Assembly (NCBI RefSeq): GCF_000196175.1
Contig: NC_005363.1
Span: 868,001 to 932,000, forward strand
Direction: 5' to 3'
Source: Bdellovibrio bacteriovorus HD100
Lineage (GTDB): Bacteria; Bdellovibrionota; Bdellovibrionia; Bdellovibrionales; Bdellovibrionaceae
Length of the DNA stretch: 64,000 nucleotides
In this document: in pieces, positions 49,363 to 57,816 of the stretch
Layout: each line of letters starts with the position of its first letter
Position numbering within the stretch: the stretch's first letter is position 1
Notes under the pieces: model-generated
What the model saw: the letters and a program-made list of their open reading frames with translations, nothing else
The model's database searches: none
Told to the model about the DNA's origin: nothing
Program-made: the position numbers and the translations under genes

Positions 49363-52092
49363 GTGTTGAAATATGTTTTGATGGCCTGTCTTTTTCTGAG
49401 TGCCTGCAATTTTTCTGAAGAGTCTAAAGTCACAGGAAACACTCCGCAAAGCACTCCGGAGACTGATCCTGCGCCAGGAAGTTCCGCGCCGTCTTGGGTG
49501 GATGTGCGTGCGTTGGTATCAACAGGTGAAAACCTCAGCTTCAACAATCAAACCGGCGGGCCCCACGATCTGGCTTTGAACCCGTTAACGGGGCAACCGG
49601 GTGTGGCATACTATGATAAGTCCGCGACGGCGGGGGGCAGTGGTGCAACCCCGACGATAGGCGCACTGAAGTACGCCTGGATGGATGAGTTTGGCACCTG
49701 GAATGTGGAAGTCGTCGATCTCAACTATGGAACAGCCCTCTGCGGAAATTTGAATTCAGTTTGCGTTGGTGCGCCGAACTCGGCTACCGCCGGGCAGTTG
49801 AATCAGGGAAAAATTCTGCGGGTGGCATTTAAGTCCGACGGCAACCCCGTCATCGCCTATGTATATGGATCAAGCCAGAACACCACTTTGCTTGCCGGAA
49901 GCGGGACCAAGGACATTCGATTTGCCGAGCGCAGTTCCAGTGGTGTTTGGTCGGTGACAACAGCTTTTCAAGCCCCGGTCAGTGCGGCACCCACAAATGT
50001 GGCTGTGGCCACCATTGATCCGATGAAGGCACTTCGCCTGGTGCTGGACAGCGAGGACCGGCCTCACATCACTTTTTCATTCTTCACTCAGACCTCCACA
50101 AACAGCCAGGTGAAATATCTTTTCCGTTCCAGCACGGGTGTGTGGTCTTCAATGAACGTGGCGCCACTGGTGTCGCTGGCGGGGACTATCACGGCGGCCA
50201 ATCAGGCCGGCATCAGTTCAGGGCTGGCGTTGTGCCCGGTGAACGGAGCGCCGATCCTGGGTTTCACCACGACAACGGGGGCGGCGGGGACTTTGAACAA
50301 CCCTTCAGTGGCAAGATGCACGGGATTGGATGCGGATGGAAAATGTCAGGCCTTTGAAGTTGTGAATCTTTTGCGGGGGTGTGCGGGCAGCACTACTTGT
50401 ATTTCCGGTTTGGTGAATACGAATCATAACGGTGGAACACATCTGGATTTGAAAGTCGAGCCCACCACCCATCGTGCGGTGTTGGCATTTTATTCTGTGG
50501 GCAATCCGAACACCACAGGCCTGCATATTCGCAGCCCCGTGGCCTGTGATGTGGCTCAGGATGGGGCCACCAACTCTTGGGGGCCAGCGACCACCATTGC
50601 GGCGGCTTCCACAGGGGCTTCCGGAATCTCTTTGGCTATTAAAGGTGTGACAGACTATCTGGTTTCTGCCGGAGTGGCGACCACGTCGGTAGCCATGAGC
50701 AAATTCAACGGCACAGCCTGGTTTGCGGCGAATCACGGGATTGAAACAACGACGGTCGCGCAAGAAGGGGTGTCACTTGCTTATGATGCTGCCAGCGACA
50801 CAGCTTTCACCAGCTATGCCCAGCTTCCCGCCGCGGCAGGTGGCGCTGTCGGCAATGACCTGAAGGTCGCGCAGATTGATCCGGATGACCTGGTGACAGG
50901 GGGAGCCGCAGGAAGCTTCGTAATTTCTGTGGTCGACAACCGTGGCAATGTGTTTCCGAACACGGCCTCTTTCCCGGTGATCAGTGCCGCCAAGGCACCG
51001 GATGGCAGAGTCGGCTATGCATACTATTTTTATGACAACAACAACACTCACGCCAGTTCCAAACTTTATTTCGGAACACGCGGGGGCACATTTGTAGAGC
51101 CGTATTTCTCTGAAAAATTTGTGACCAGCCATCAACAAAGCACTTCGGCCACGGCGGCGGTGGGAAATATGCCGTCATTGGCCTTCGACAGTAACAGCAA
51201 TCCGATGATTGCCGCCTACAATGGTGTGGCGACTGAGCAGAATCTGATTCTGGCCAGATCCAGTGATCGAGGTGTGAGTTTTACAATCACGGTCGTGGAT
51301 GATTCCGTAGCCAACGTCGGTCAGTACGCAAGTGTCGCCCTGAGTGGTGATGCCATCGGAATCGCGTATTATGATGTCACCAACACGGCCTTGCGTTTTG
51401 CCAGATGGACAAAACAAAAAGGCTGGAAAAGATTTGTCGTGGACGGCGCCGCGGGAGCGGGCTCTTGCGGTAATGCCACTGCGGATGCGGGGAAATTTGC
51501 GAAGCTCCAGTTTACGAGTTCTGGACAGCCTGCGATTGCCTATCAGTACGACACAGGGGTGCGAGTGGCTTTCGCCAGTGAATCGCTAAGTTCCGCCAGC
51601 TATGTGTGGAATTGTGTGGCGATTGAAAATTCCGGATCCACTTTGGGTGCGGGAATTGATTTCAAACTGGATGCTTTGAACAGGCCTTTTGCGGTTTATG
51701 TGGATATAACGGCGGGTTCAGTTCGCTATGCAAGTTGTGCTTCGGCCGTTGCAACATGTTTGACCACCGGGACTAGTGCGTTCACGGCCGGTGTCGTGGA
51801 GGTGACTGGGGTGACCTCTTTGTTGGGTGAGTCTGCGCCGACGTTGGGGGTAGGCAGTGATGGAGCCAAATACGTGGCCTTCCATAGCTCAGTCAGTAAG
51901 GCCTTGCGTCTGGGGACCCTGGCTGCGGCAGGCGGCAGTTTTGTCTTTGAAAGCATTGAACAATCAGTCCTGCCGGTGCCCTCATTTGTGGGGCAGTACG
52001 GGGCGCTTTTGATTAATTCCTACGACCGCCCGACGGTCTTTTATCGCAGCTCAGAAAACTGGCTGCGCTACTATTCCCGCGAGCAGGAATAG
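49363..52092 (+). CDS. Large lipoprotein with repeat/beta-propeller-like structure
   Basis: A 909-residue protein starting with GTG (GGGGG 5 bases upstream), with a lipobox (LFLSAC). The mature part is Gly/Ser/Thr/Ala-rich and repeats the pattern 'value, period, IAYYD', for example GVAYYDKSA, PVIAYVYG, IGIAYYDVTN and PAIAYQYDT, spaced about 60-100 residues. Such DGxPxIAYY repeats resemble BNR/sialidase-type beta-propeller blades. Cysteine pairs in ALCGNLNSVC and RGCAGSTTC may be disulfides. It could be a surface lipoprotein that binds glycans or prey; the binding role is inference. It is probably cotranscribed with the TPR/barrel gene, suggesting export or display by it. Confidence 0.75.
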   Translation: MLKYVLMACLFLSACNFSEESKVTGNTPQSTPETDPAPGSSAPSWVDVRALVSTGENLSFNNQTGGPHDLALNPLTGQPGVAYYDKSATAGGSGATPTIGALKYAWMDEFGTWNVEVVDLNYGTALCGNLNSVCVGAPNSATAGQLNQGKILRVAFKSDGNPVIAYVYGSSQNTTLLAGSGTKDIRFAERSSSGVWSVTTAFQAPVSAAPTNVAVATIDPMKALRLVLDSEDRPHITFSFFTQTSTNSQVKYLFRSSTGVWSSMNVAPLVSLAGTITAANQAGISSGLALCPVNGAPILGFTTTTGAAGTLNNPSVARCTGLDADGKCQAFEVVNLLRGCAGSTTCISGLVNTNHNGGTHLDLKVEPTTHRAVLAFYSVGNPNTTGLHIRSPVACDVAQDGATNSWGPATTIAAASTGASGISLAIKGVTDYLVSAGVATTSVAMSKFNGTAWFAANHGIETTTVAQEGVSLAYDAASDTAFTSYAQLPAAAGGAVGNDLKVAQIDPDDLVTGGAAGSFVISVVDNRGNVFPNTASFPVISAAKAPDGRVGYAYYFYDNNNTHASSKLYFGTRGGTFVEPYFSEKFVTSHQQSTSATAAVGNMPSLAFDSNSNPMIAAYNGVATEQNLILARSSDRGVSFTITVVDDSVANVGQYASVALSGDAIGIAYYDVTNTALRFARWTKQKGWKRFVVDGAAGAGSCGNATADAGKFAKLQFTSSGQPAIAYQYDTGVRVAFASESLSSASYVWNCVAIENSGSTLGAGIDFKLDALNRPFAVYVDITAGSVRYASCASAVATCLTTGTSAFTAGVVEVTGVTSLLGESAPTLGVGSDGAKYVAFHSSVSKALRLGTLAAAGGSFVFESIEQSVLPVPSFVGQYGALLINSYDRPTVFYRSSENWLRYYSREQE

Positions 52093-52108
52093 CCAACTGC
52101 CTAAAGAG

Positions 52109-52127
52109 GGGGCATATTGTGTGCCCC
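52109..52127 (+). terminator. Possible terminator after the lipoprotein gene
   Basis: GGGGCA (52109-52114) and TGCCCC (52122-52127) form a 6-bp stem. No T-run follows directly, so strength is doubtful. Confidence 0.4.
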
Positions 52128-52240
52128 TGAGGTCTTAAACCCCTTTAAAATTGATTTGAAGAGACTTCTCACCGTGGCAAATGGGCGTGACAAAAGCCTC
52201 TCTTTTCGCTTAGATAGACGCGAATATGGAGGCCCTGAAA

Positions 52241-53371
52241 ATGGCTAAAAAGACCACTGTGAAAGCAGGGGGTAAGGCGGCTGCTGGTAAGACTACCAAG
52301 AAGGCTGCAAAACCTGCTGCAAAGTCCACTGTGAAAGCTTCTAAAAAAGCGACTGCTCCTGCAAAAAAGAAGCAGAGCTTTGGTGGATTGTCTGAAGAAA
52401 TTTTGCTTCGCATGCATAACCTGATGGTTAAATCCCGCGTGCTTGAAGAACGTCTGATCAAAATTTATAAAGCCGGCGAGGCTTACTTCTGGATCGGTGG
52501 ACCTGGTGAGGAAGCCTGGGGTGTTGCCTTGGGTATGCTGGCGCGCAAAGGCTCTGGCCCAGAGAACGACTGGTTGCACCTGCACTATCGCTGTACTCCG
52601 ACGATGGTGGCTTTGGGCATGGACATGATTGATTCCATCCGCTTGATGATGAACCGTGCGACGGATCCATCCACAGGTGGTCGTAACTTCTCCAGTCACT
52701 ATTGCTTCCCGCAATGGAACGTGGCTCCGGTGACGTCTCCTTTGGAAGTTCAATATCCGATCGCGTGCGGTACGGCTCACGTGCAAAAGCGGGCGGGTAA
52801 AGGTGCGATCTCCATCGTGACTGGTGGTGACGCTGGGACTGCTGAAGGTGATTTTGCATCCTGCTTGATTCTTGCCTCCCGTAAGGGCCAGGAACTTCCG
52901 ATGCTGATCACTGTACAGAACAACGGCTACGGTATTTCGACTCCGTACGAAGGTCAGCACGGTGAAACGAACATCGCGGATCGCGCTGCTGCGTTCAACA
53001 TCCGTTCCCGTGTGATCAACGGCAATGACCCGATTGAAACATATCTGGCTCTGAAAGAAGAAATGGAATACATCCGTAAAACCGGCAAACCATCCTTCAT
53101 CGAAGCGAAGGTGACTCGTTTGTACGGTCACTCTTCCGCGGACGGCGCCAATAAAAAACCACACTTGTTTGACCCGGTTCTGACTTTCGAAAAAAACCTG
53201 ATCGACGCTGGCATTCTGGATCCGAAGGTGGCGAAGAAGATCTGGGAAGATTATGAAGCCGAAGGCGTCAGCGCTCAGGAACAAGCCCGCCAGGAACCGG
53301 TACCGACTCCGGAATCTGTTTGGGATCATGTTTACGTTAACAGCGAAAATGCAGATTGGAGAAAATTCTAA
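52241..53371 (+). CDS. 2-oxoacid dehydrogenase E1 alpha subunit with Lys/Ala-rich N-terminal tail
   Basis: A 376-residue thiamine-diphosphate enzyme subunit of the branched-chain/pyruvate type, decarboxylating 2-oxo acids. The first 45 residues are a Lys/Ala/Thr tail (MAKKTTVKAGGKAAAGKTTK...), unlike normal E1 alpha, then LSEEILLRMHNLMVKSRVLEERL starts the fold. The diphosphate-binding motif is GGDAGTAEGDF...QNNGYGIS; the usual GDG reads GDA here. SSHYCFPQWNVAPVTSPLE is close to E1 alpha of branched-chain type. GGAGG lies 8 bases before the ATG. The stop overlaps the E1 beta start. No E2 or E3 gene is nearby. Confidence 0.88.
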   Translation: MAKKTTVKAGGKAAAGKTTKKAAKPAAKSTVKASKKATAPAKKKQSFGGLSEEILLRMHNLMVKSRVLEERLIKIYKAGEAYFWIGGPGEEAWGVALGMLARKGSGPENDWLHLHYRCTPTMVALGMDMIDSIRLMMNRATDPSTGGRNFSSHYCFPQWNVAPVTSPLEVQYPIACGTAHVQKRAGKGAISIVTGGDAGTAEGDFASCLILASRKGQELPMLITVQNNGYGISTPYEGQHGETNIADRAAAFNIRSRVINGNDPIETYLALKEEMEYIRKTGKPSFIEAKVTRLYGHSSADGANKKPHLFDPVLTFEKNLIDAGILDPKVAKKIWEDYEAEGVSAQEQARQEPVPTPESVWDHVYVNSENADWRKF

Positions 53372-54426
53372 TGGCAAGTATTGCTCAGGCCATCAGAATG
53401 GCCCTTCACTATGGTGAAGCCAACATGGGAGTTAAAGACATCTTCGGTCAGGACGTGGGCGCACCACTGGGGGGCGTTTTCACAGCGACTCAAGGTTTGG
53501 AAACGGCGTGGAACTCCACTCTGGATGAACGTGGGATCATCAGCATGGCGATGGGTATCGCGATGGGTGGTGACCGCTGCGTGGCTGAAATCCAGTTTGC
53601 CGATTATATCTTTAACACCATCGATCTTTTGAAAATTGCCGGTAACACTTTGTGGTGCACGAACGGTCAGATTCAACTGCCGATGGTGGTGATGACTCCG
53701 GTGGGTGCGGGGATCTTTGGTTCCGTTTACCATTCTCACTCTTTCGATGCATGGGCCTCCCGCCTGCAAGGCTGGAAGATCGTGATGCCGTCCAATCCGT
53801 TGGATGCTTACGGTTTGATGCTTTCTGCGATCGAAGATCCAAATCCGGTTCTTTATTTGAAATCCAAGGCGCTGATGCGCCATAAAGGTGATGAGCTGAT
53901 CCCAGGTGAACCTGCGGATGAAAAAGAGCTTAAAGCCATGATCGATAAACCAGTTCAGAATTCTGAAGGCTGGAAACCTCGCTGGCCGGAACTTGAAAAG
54001 TACATGGTTCCAATCGGCAAGGGCAAGATCACTCACGCGGGTGAACACATCACGGTTGTTACCTACAGCCGCATGGTGCACCTGTGTGACGAAGTGGCGG
54101 TGAAACTGGCGGAAGAAGGCATCTCTGTTGAGGTGATCGATCTGCGCTCGATTTATCCATACGACTGGCCGATGATCAAAGCATCCATCGAAAAAACCGG
54201 CCGTGTATTGTTCGTGAACGAGGACACGGAAGTGACCAACTTCGGCGAACATTTGGCTTACCGTGCGACTCAAGAGTGCTTCTATCAACTGATGGCGCGT
54301 CCGCGTGTTCTGGCCGGTAAAAACCTGCCGGGCATCGGTCTGCACCCGAACCTTGAAAAGAACTCTGTGCCACAGATCCATGACATTGAACTTGCGATTC
54401 GTGAAGTCGTAGCGGAAGTGCCGTAA
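53371..54426 (+). CDS. 2-oxoacid dehydrogenase E1 beta subunit
   Basis: The 351-residue partner of E1 alpha. It carries transketolase pyrimidine-binding and C-terminal domains: FGQDVGAPLGGVFTATQGL, MGIAMGGDRCVAEIQFADYIFNT, PVGAGIFGSVYHSHSFDAW, and the later DLRSIYPYDWPMIKASIEKTGR and VNEDTEVTNFGEHLAYRA. The Glu that activates thiamine diphosphate is expected in the IQFADY region or nearby. ATG shares bases with the E1 alpha stop, so expression is coupled. A methyltransferase gene starts right after its stop. Confidence 0.93.
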   Translation: MASIAQAIRMALHYGEANMGVKDIFGQDVGAPLGGVFTATQGLETAWNSTLDERGIISMAMGIAMGGDRCVAEIQFADYIFNTIDLLKIAGNTLWCTNGQIQLPMVVMTPVGAGIFGSVYHSHSFDAWASRLQGWKIVMPSNPLDAYGLMLSAIEDPNPVLYLKSKALMRHKGDELIPGEPADEKELKAMIDKPVQNSEGWKPRWPELEKYMVPIGKGKITHAGEHITVVTYSRMVHLCDEVAVKLAEEGISVEVIDLRSIYPYDWPMIKASIEKTGRVLFVNEDTEVTNFGEHLAYRATQECFYQLMARPRVLAGKNLPGIGLHPNLEKNSVPQIHDIELAIREVVAEVP

Positions 54427-55266
54427 ATGAAAAAAGAAATGTCCCACAGAAAAAAGGTCCGCCGTCGTGTGAATAAAAAAAGCACGGCTTTGGTATTCGA
54501 TAAATACGAACTGTACCGCAAAGCGGTTCAGTCGGCGGAAAATGATGTGGTCTTTATCTGGAACACGTTCCGCGAGCTGAAAGGCAAGCAGCCCCGTGTA
54601 TTCCGTGAAGACTTCTGCGGGACCTTTGCTCTTTCCACCGAATGGATCAAACTGCACCCTCGTCATGAGGCGGTGGGTGTGGATCTGGATCCGGAACCAA
54701 TGGCCTACGGCAAAGCCAACTATCTGACGAAGCTGAAGCCGGAACAGCAAAAGCGCATGAAGCTGGTGGAAGGCAACGTGCTGGATCCGAATCTGGCCAA
54801 AGCTGACATTGTGGCGGCGATGAATTTCTCTTATTTCTGTTTTAAAAAACGCGACGTTTTGAAGAAGTATTTCGCCAATGTGCTGAAGACTTTGAACAAA
54901 GACGGCATGTTCCTGGTGGATATCTTCGGCGGCAGTCAGTGCTACGAAGCCATCGAGGACGCGATCAAACACGAAGGCTTCACTTACTACTGGGATCAAA
55001 CGAACTTTGACCCTGTGACCAATGAGGCTCTATTCCACATCCACTTCAAAGTGGGTGGGAAAAAGATCGAACAGGTCTTCACCTATGACTGGCGCATGTG
55101 GTCCATCTCTGAGATCCGCGACATCATGGAAGAAGTGGGCTTTAAAAAGTCCCACGTGTACTGGGAAGGTACGGCTCCGGATGGTTCCGGAGACGGCAAC
55201 TTCACCCGTGTGGATCACGGCGAAGCTTGTCAGTCCTGGATCGCTTATGTGGTCGGAGAAAAATAG
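54427..55266 (+). CDS. Class I SAM-dependent methyltransferase
   Basis: A 279-residue methyltransferase starting with a very basic N-terminus (KKEMSHRKKVRRRVNKK). SAM motif I is REDFCGTFALSTEW (weak, FCG rather than GxG), the acidic loop is GVDLDPEPMAYG, then ADIVAAMNFSYFCF and the post-motif DGMFLVDIFGGSQ. The substrate is unknown. It starts directly after the E1 beta stop (TAA-ATG), so it belongs to that operon, which suggests a link to 2-oxoacid metabolism or simple coexpression. A possible terminator follows. Confidence 0.8.
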   Translation: MKKEMSHRKKVRRRVNKKSTALVFDKYELYRKAVQSAENDVVFIWNTFRELKGKQPRVFREDFCGTFALSTEWIKLHPRHEAVGVDLDPEPMAYGKANYLTKLKPEQQKRMKLVEGNVLDPNLAKADIVAAMNFSYFCFKKRDVLKKYFANVLKTLNKDGMFLVDIFGGSQCYEAIEDAIKHEGFTYYWDQTNFDPVTNEALFHIHFKVGGKKIEQVFTYDWRMWSISEIRDIMEEVGFKKSHVYWEGTAPDGSGDGNFTRVDHGEACQSWIAYVVGEK

Positions 55267-55270
55267 CGCC

Positions 55271-55415
55271 GGTTGGTGAAAAAGGCCCATCTCCTTCGTT
55301 GTCGGGCCTTTTGCTTCTCTTCGACGTGCTTGGAGCACGCCTCCGTTTCGCAAAAAACCCTCCGCCTCGGATCTGAACCTTTTTGACCAACCTTGATTGG
55401 GTGGGGCGCGGAGGG
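55271..55415. repeat. Interleaved long-range inverted repeats in the gap before the PLA2-like gene
   Basis: The 15 bases at 55271-55285 are complementary to 55378-55392 with one mismatch, while CCCTCCGC (55358-55365) pairs with GCGGAGGG (55408-55415). A small hairpin GTGCT/AGCAC near 55326-55338 lies between. The two long pairings cross each other. Confidence 0.5.
55280..55312 (+). terminator. Intrinsic terminator of the E1 operon
   Basis: AAAAGGCCC (55280-55288) and GGGCCTTTT (55304-55312) form a 9-bp stem with a 15-base loop, ending in TTTT. The left arm overlaps a larger inverted repeat (55271-55285). Confidence 0.75.
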
Positions 55416-55474
55416 GATTTTCTGGTTTTCTAAATTTTTTTTCTTTGGTCTGCCTCTTGCTCCTTTAGGGGTTG

Positions 55475-55972
55475 ATGATATTCAAATCAAAATTAGCCTT
55501 ATTCAAGCCCCGTAAGGGACACTGGGTGTCGCTTGCTGTCTATTTGTTGGTCACTATGGTGGCTCGGCAGGGGTTTGCTAAAAATACGCTGAAAGACTTT
55601 ACCAGCGATGGCTGCAGCATGAGTCCTGACGGGTTTGCCTGGTCGGTGAATGCCTATTTGGACTGCTGTGTGGCTCATGATGTGGCTTACTGGGCCGGTG
55701 GTGCCCGTGAAGACCGTTTGCGGGCCGACGAAGAATTAAAACAATGCATCACCGTCAAAGCCAACAAGTACACTGCGGACGCTTACTTCCGTGGTGTGCG
55801 TGTGGGTGGATCCGCGAAGCTTCAGACACCCTTTCGCTGGGGCTATGGCTGGGTTGAAGACCGCGGTTACAAGCCGCTGGATATGGAAGAGCGTTCCGAG
55901 GTCGCAGACAAGATTCTGTCGGTCGACTGGGAGCAGATTTACGATTCAATCTTTTTAGGAAACAAAAAATAA
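55475..55972 (+). CDS. Exported phospholipase A2-like protein
   Basis: A 165-residue protein with an N-terminal membrane-like signal segment (WVSLAVYLLVTMVARQGFAK). The core reads DGCSMSPDG (45-53), then DCCVAHDVAYWAGG with Cys 64, Cys 65, His 68 and Asp 69, the CCxxHD active site of phospholipase A2, followed by KQCI and a helical end. In PLA2 the Ca2+ loop, His and Asp release a fatty acid from glycerophospholipids. A TTG start at 55472 would overlap. AGGGG is only 3 bases from the ATG. The App1-like gene follows 12 bases later. It may be a secreted enzyme for prey lipids. Confidence 0.72.
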   Translation: MIFKSKLALFKPRKGHWVSLAVYLLVTMVARQGFAKNTLKDFTSDGCSMSPDGFAWSVNAYLDCCVAHDVAYWAGGAREDRLRADEELKQCITVKANKYTADAYFRGVRVGGSAKLQTPFRWGYGWVEDRGYKPLDMEERSEVADKILSVDWEQIYDSIFLGNKK

Positions 55973-55984
55973 CAGGAGACGTCC

Positions 55985-56773
55985 ATGAGAAAATACATCG
56001 CTTTACTTGCCGGATTGATGTTGTCAGCCTTTGCCGAAGCCAAGGTGCTTGTGGTGTCTGATATTGATGACACGTTGAAGGTGTCCCACGTGTTGTCCAA
56101 GAAGGGGGCTGCAACCTCATTTGCTGACGATGACAGCCGCTTTGTGGGTATGTCGGAAATCTTCCAGATGTTAAATCTGCAGCATGAAGACATTGAATTC
56201 CATTATGTGTCTTTGGCTCCAAAGCTTTTGATGAACGAGCAGCACACGGATTTCCTGGAGGAAAACGGCTTCCCGATCACGAAGCTGCACATGAACTCGG
56301 GTATCAAGCAGGATCCTGAGTTGAAACAAAAAGTCATCCGCAAGGTGCTTGCTGAAACCAATCCGGAAGTCGTGATCTATTTCGGCGACAACGGTCAGTT
56401 CGATGCGGTTGTTTATGACCAGATGGTCAAAGAGTTTCCGCACATCCCGGCGGTCAGCTATATCCGTGAGGCTTATTCCAGACTGGATCGTTCCAAGTTC
56501 CCAACAATGGAAGGCCAGATTGGCTTCGTGACGAGTGTTGAGGTCGCGATTGACCTGATTTCAAAAGGTCTTTTGATGAAGAAGGCCTATGGCCCGATTG
56601 AGCAGATCGTTTACAAGCGCATGAAGAAAGACGACAAAGACGAAAAGTTCGGTCCCATGGTCTTCCCATGGTGGCAGGACTGCCGCGACTTCAAATGGCA
56701 GTGGGATGTAATGAATCCTTCTGTGAAACTTCAGAAGATCCAGTCTGTGATTGCTGAAAGATGTGCGCAGTAA
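55985..56773 (+). CDS. Exported App1/DUF2183-like phosphatidate phosphatase
   Basis: A 262-residue exported protein (signal peptide KYIALLAGLMLSAFAEAK). The HAD-type motif I is VSDIDDTLKV (residues 26-30), and a later acidic motif is YFGDNGQFD (134-136 GDN), in the pattern of App1/DUF2183 phosphatases, which dephosphorylate phosphatidic acid. Phosphatidate would be a product of lipid breakdown. It lies 12 bases after the PLA2-like gene. CAGGAGA precedes the ATG. Other substrates such as lysophosphatidate are possible. A terminator follows. Confidence 0.82.
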   Translation: MRKYIALLAGLMLSAFAEAKVLVVSDIDDTLKVSHVLSKKGAATSFADDDSRFVGMSEIFQMLNLQHEDIEFHYVSLAPKLLMNEQHTDFLEENGFPITKLHMNSGIKQDPELKQKVIRKVLAETNPEVVIYFGDNGQFDAVVYDQMVKEFPHIPAVSYIREAYSRLDRSKFPTMEGQIGFVTSVEVAIDLISKGLLMKKAYGPIEQIVYKRMKKDDKDEKFGPMVFPWWQDCRDFKWQWDVMNPSVKLQKIQSVIAERCAQ

Positions 56774-56795
56774 TTTTGATAGAACAGTGAAAAAG

Positions 56796-56823
56796 AAAAA
56801 GGGGCTTCAAAGCCCCTTTTTTA
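56796..56823. terminator. Bidirectional intrinsic terminator
   Basis: AAAAAGGGGCT and AGCCCCTTTTT with loop TCAA lie between the convergent App1-like and Pro-rich exported protein genes. Confidence 0.92.
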
Positions 56824-57774
56824 TTTCTGTCCGCTGCCTGATCTTGATGGCATTGGAGGAGGTGGAGGTTGTGGTCTGTAGCCGCCGCCACCATCGCCGC
56901 TGAATACTGGCGGCTGACTGATCGGGGAGGATGCTGGTTTCAGCGCCATACCTTTCAAAATACAAAAGTCTTTTTGAGAGTCCAAGTTCACTCGAGTGAT
57001 ATCGCAGGAGTTTGCCATCACGCCACAGAAGGCATGGGTCTCTTTGTCGCCCATTGGCTTCTTCATAAACTTGGCATTTATGTCGGCCAGACAACGAGTC
57101 AGGCCTTGGTCTTTGTCACCTTTGGCAATGAACTCTTTGGACTTTTCCTTCTTTTCACCTGAGACAGTATAGTCTGACTCAAGTGCCTGTCTTAGTTTTT
57201 CTTTAAACAGAGCACGTTTCTCGTCTAGGCTGCGATTTTCAAACATACCTTCAAACAAGTAGTTCATGTTTTCAAGTGCTGGCGTGCTGGAAGTCCAACC
57301 AGTTTTAAAGCCCAGCTTTTCAGCTGCGTCGGCCATTTGCTTTTCTGATGGTCTTGCATCGCGATTCAGAAGTTGATTGAAATAAGTCCAGTCCGCGTGG
57401 CTCATGTCTTTGTATTCTCTTGAGCGACCCACTTTTTTGGTATCTTTGCCCAGGTACTCTGCGCAGAAACCATAGGTTTGAATGCGGCGGATGACTTCTT
57501 TTTGGAAGTTTTCTTTATCAATGTCAGAACGAACCGTGTTGTATCCGTATTCCTTTTGGATATTTAGCGCAATCATTGCCAACCATTTATCAGAAACATC
57601 AACAGGCGTGCCTTTATCGGCATAGTACTTCTGAATACCGCAAGTGATGCACTCCAAACCAGCATTCTTCATCTGGTTATTTGTGCGGCAATCAAACTCA
57701 TCGTAGCCCGCGAAGGACGGGCTGGCGGTGAAAACAATAGCTGTGGCTAATAGAGCCTTTGAGAACTGCTTCAT
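56821..57774 (-). CDS. Exported protein with Pro-rich tail, unknown function
   Basis: A 317-residue protein with a signal peptide (MKQFSKALLATAIVFTASPSFAG). The mature part has about nine cysteines (FDCRTN, LECITCG, GFCAEY, TRCLAD, AFCGVM, NSCDI, DFCILK), mostly in the first and last thirds, and a helical middle. The last 35 residues are Gly/Pro-rich (GGGGYRPQPPPPPMPS), likely disordered. The CITCG motif could bind metal or heme but is unproven. AGAGGA lies before the ATG. It is the last gene before pyrE, which is on the same strand but 42 bases upstream. Confidence 0.75.
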   Translation of the reverse strand: MKQFSKALLATAIVFTASPSFAGYDEFDCRTNNQMKNAGLECITCGIQKYYADKGTPVDVSDKWLAMIALNIQKEYGYNTVRSDIDKENFQKEVIRRIQTYGFCAEYLGKDTKKVGRSREYKDMSHADWTYFNQLLNRDARPSEKQMADAAEKLGFKTGWTSSTPALENMNYLFEGMFENRSLDEKRALFKEKLRQALESDYTVSGEKKEKSKEFIAKGDKDQGLTRCLADINAKFMKKPMGDKETHAFCGVMANSCDITRVNLDSQKDFCILKGMALKPASSPISQPPVFSGDGGGGYRPQPPPPPMPSRSGSGQK

Positions 57775-57816
57775 CCTGTCTTCCTCTCGATAAGATAAAC
57801 CAGTTCTCTTTATCGG

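Noticed and set aside
52169-53377. 402-codon minus-strand frame over E1 alpha
   Set aside because: Antisense shadow without start signal or family motifs.
53368-54999. Long minus-strand open frame over E1 beta and the methyltransferase
   Set aside because: It is antisense to two well-supported genes, has no recognisable motifs, and lacks a ribosome-binding site; biased codon use creates such frames.
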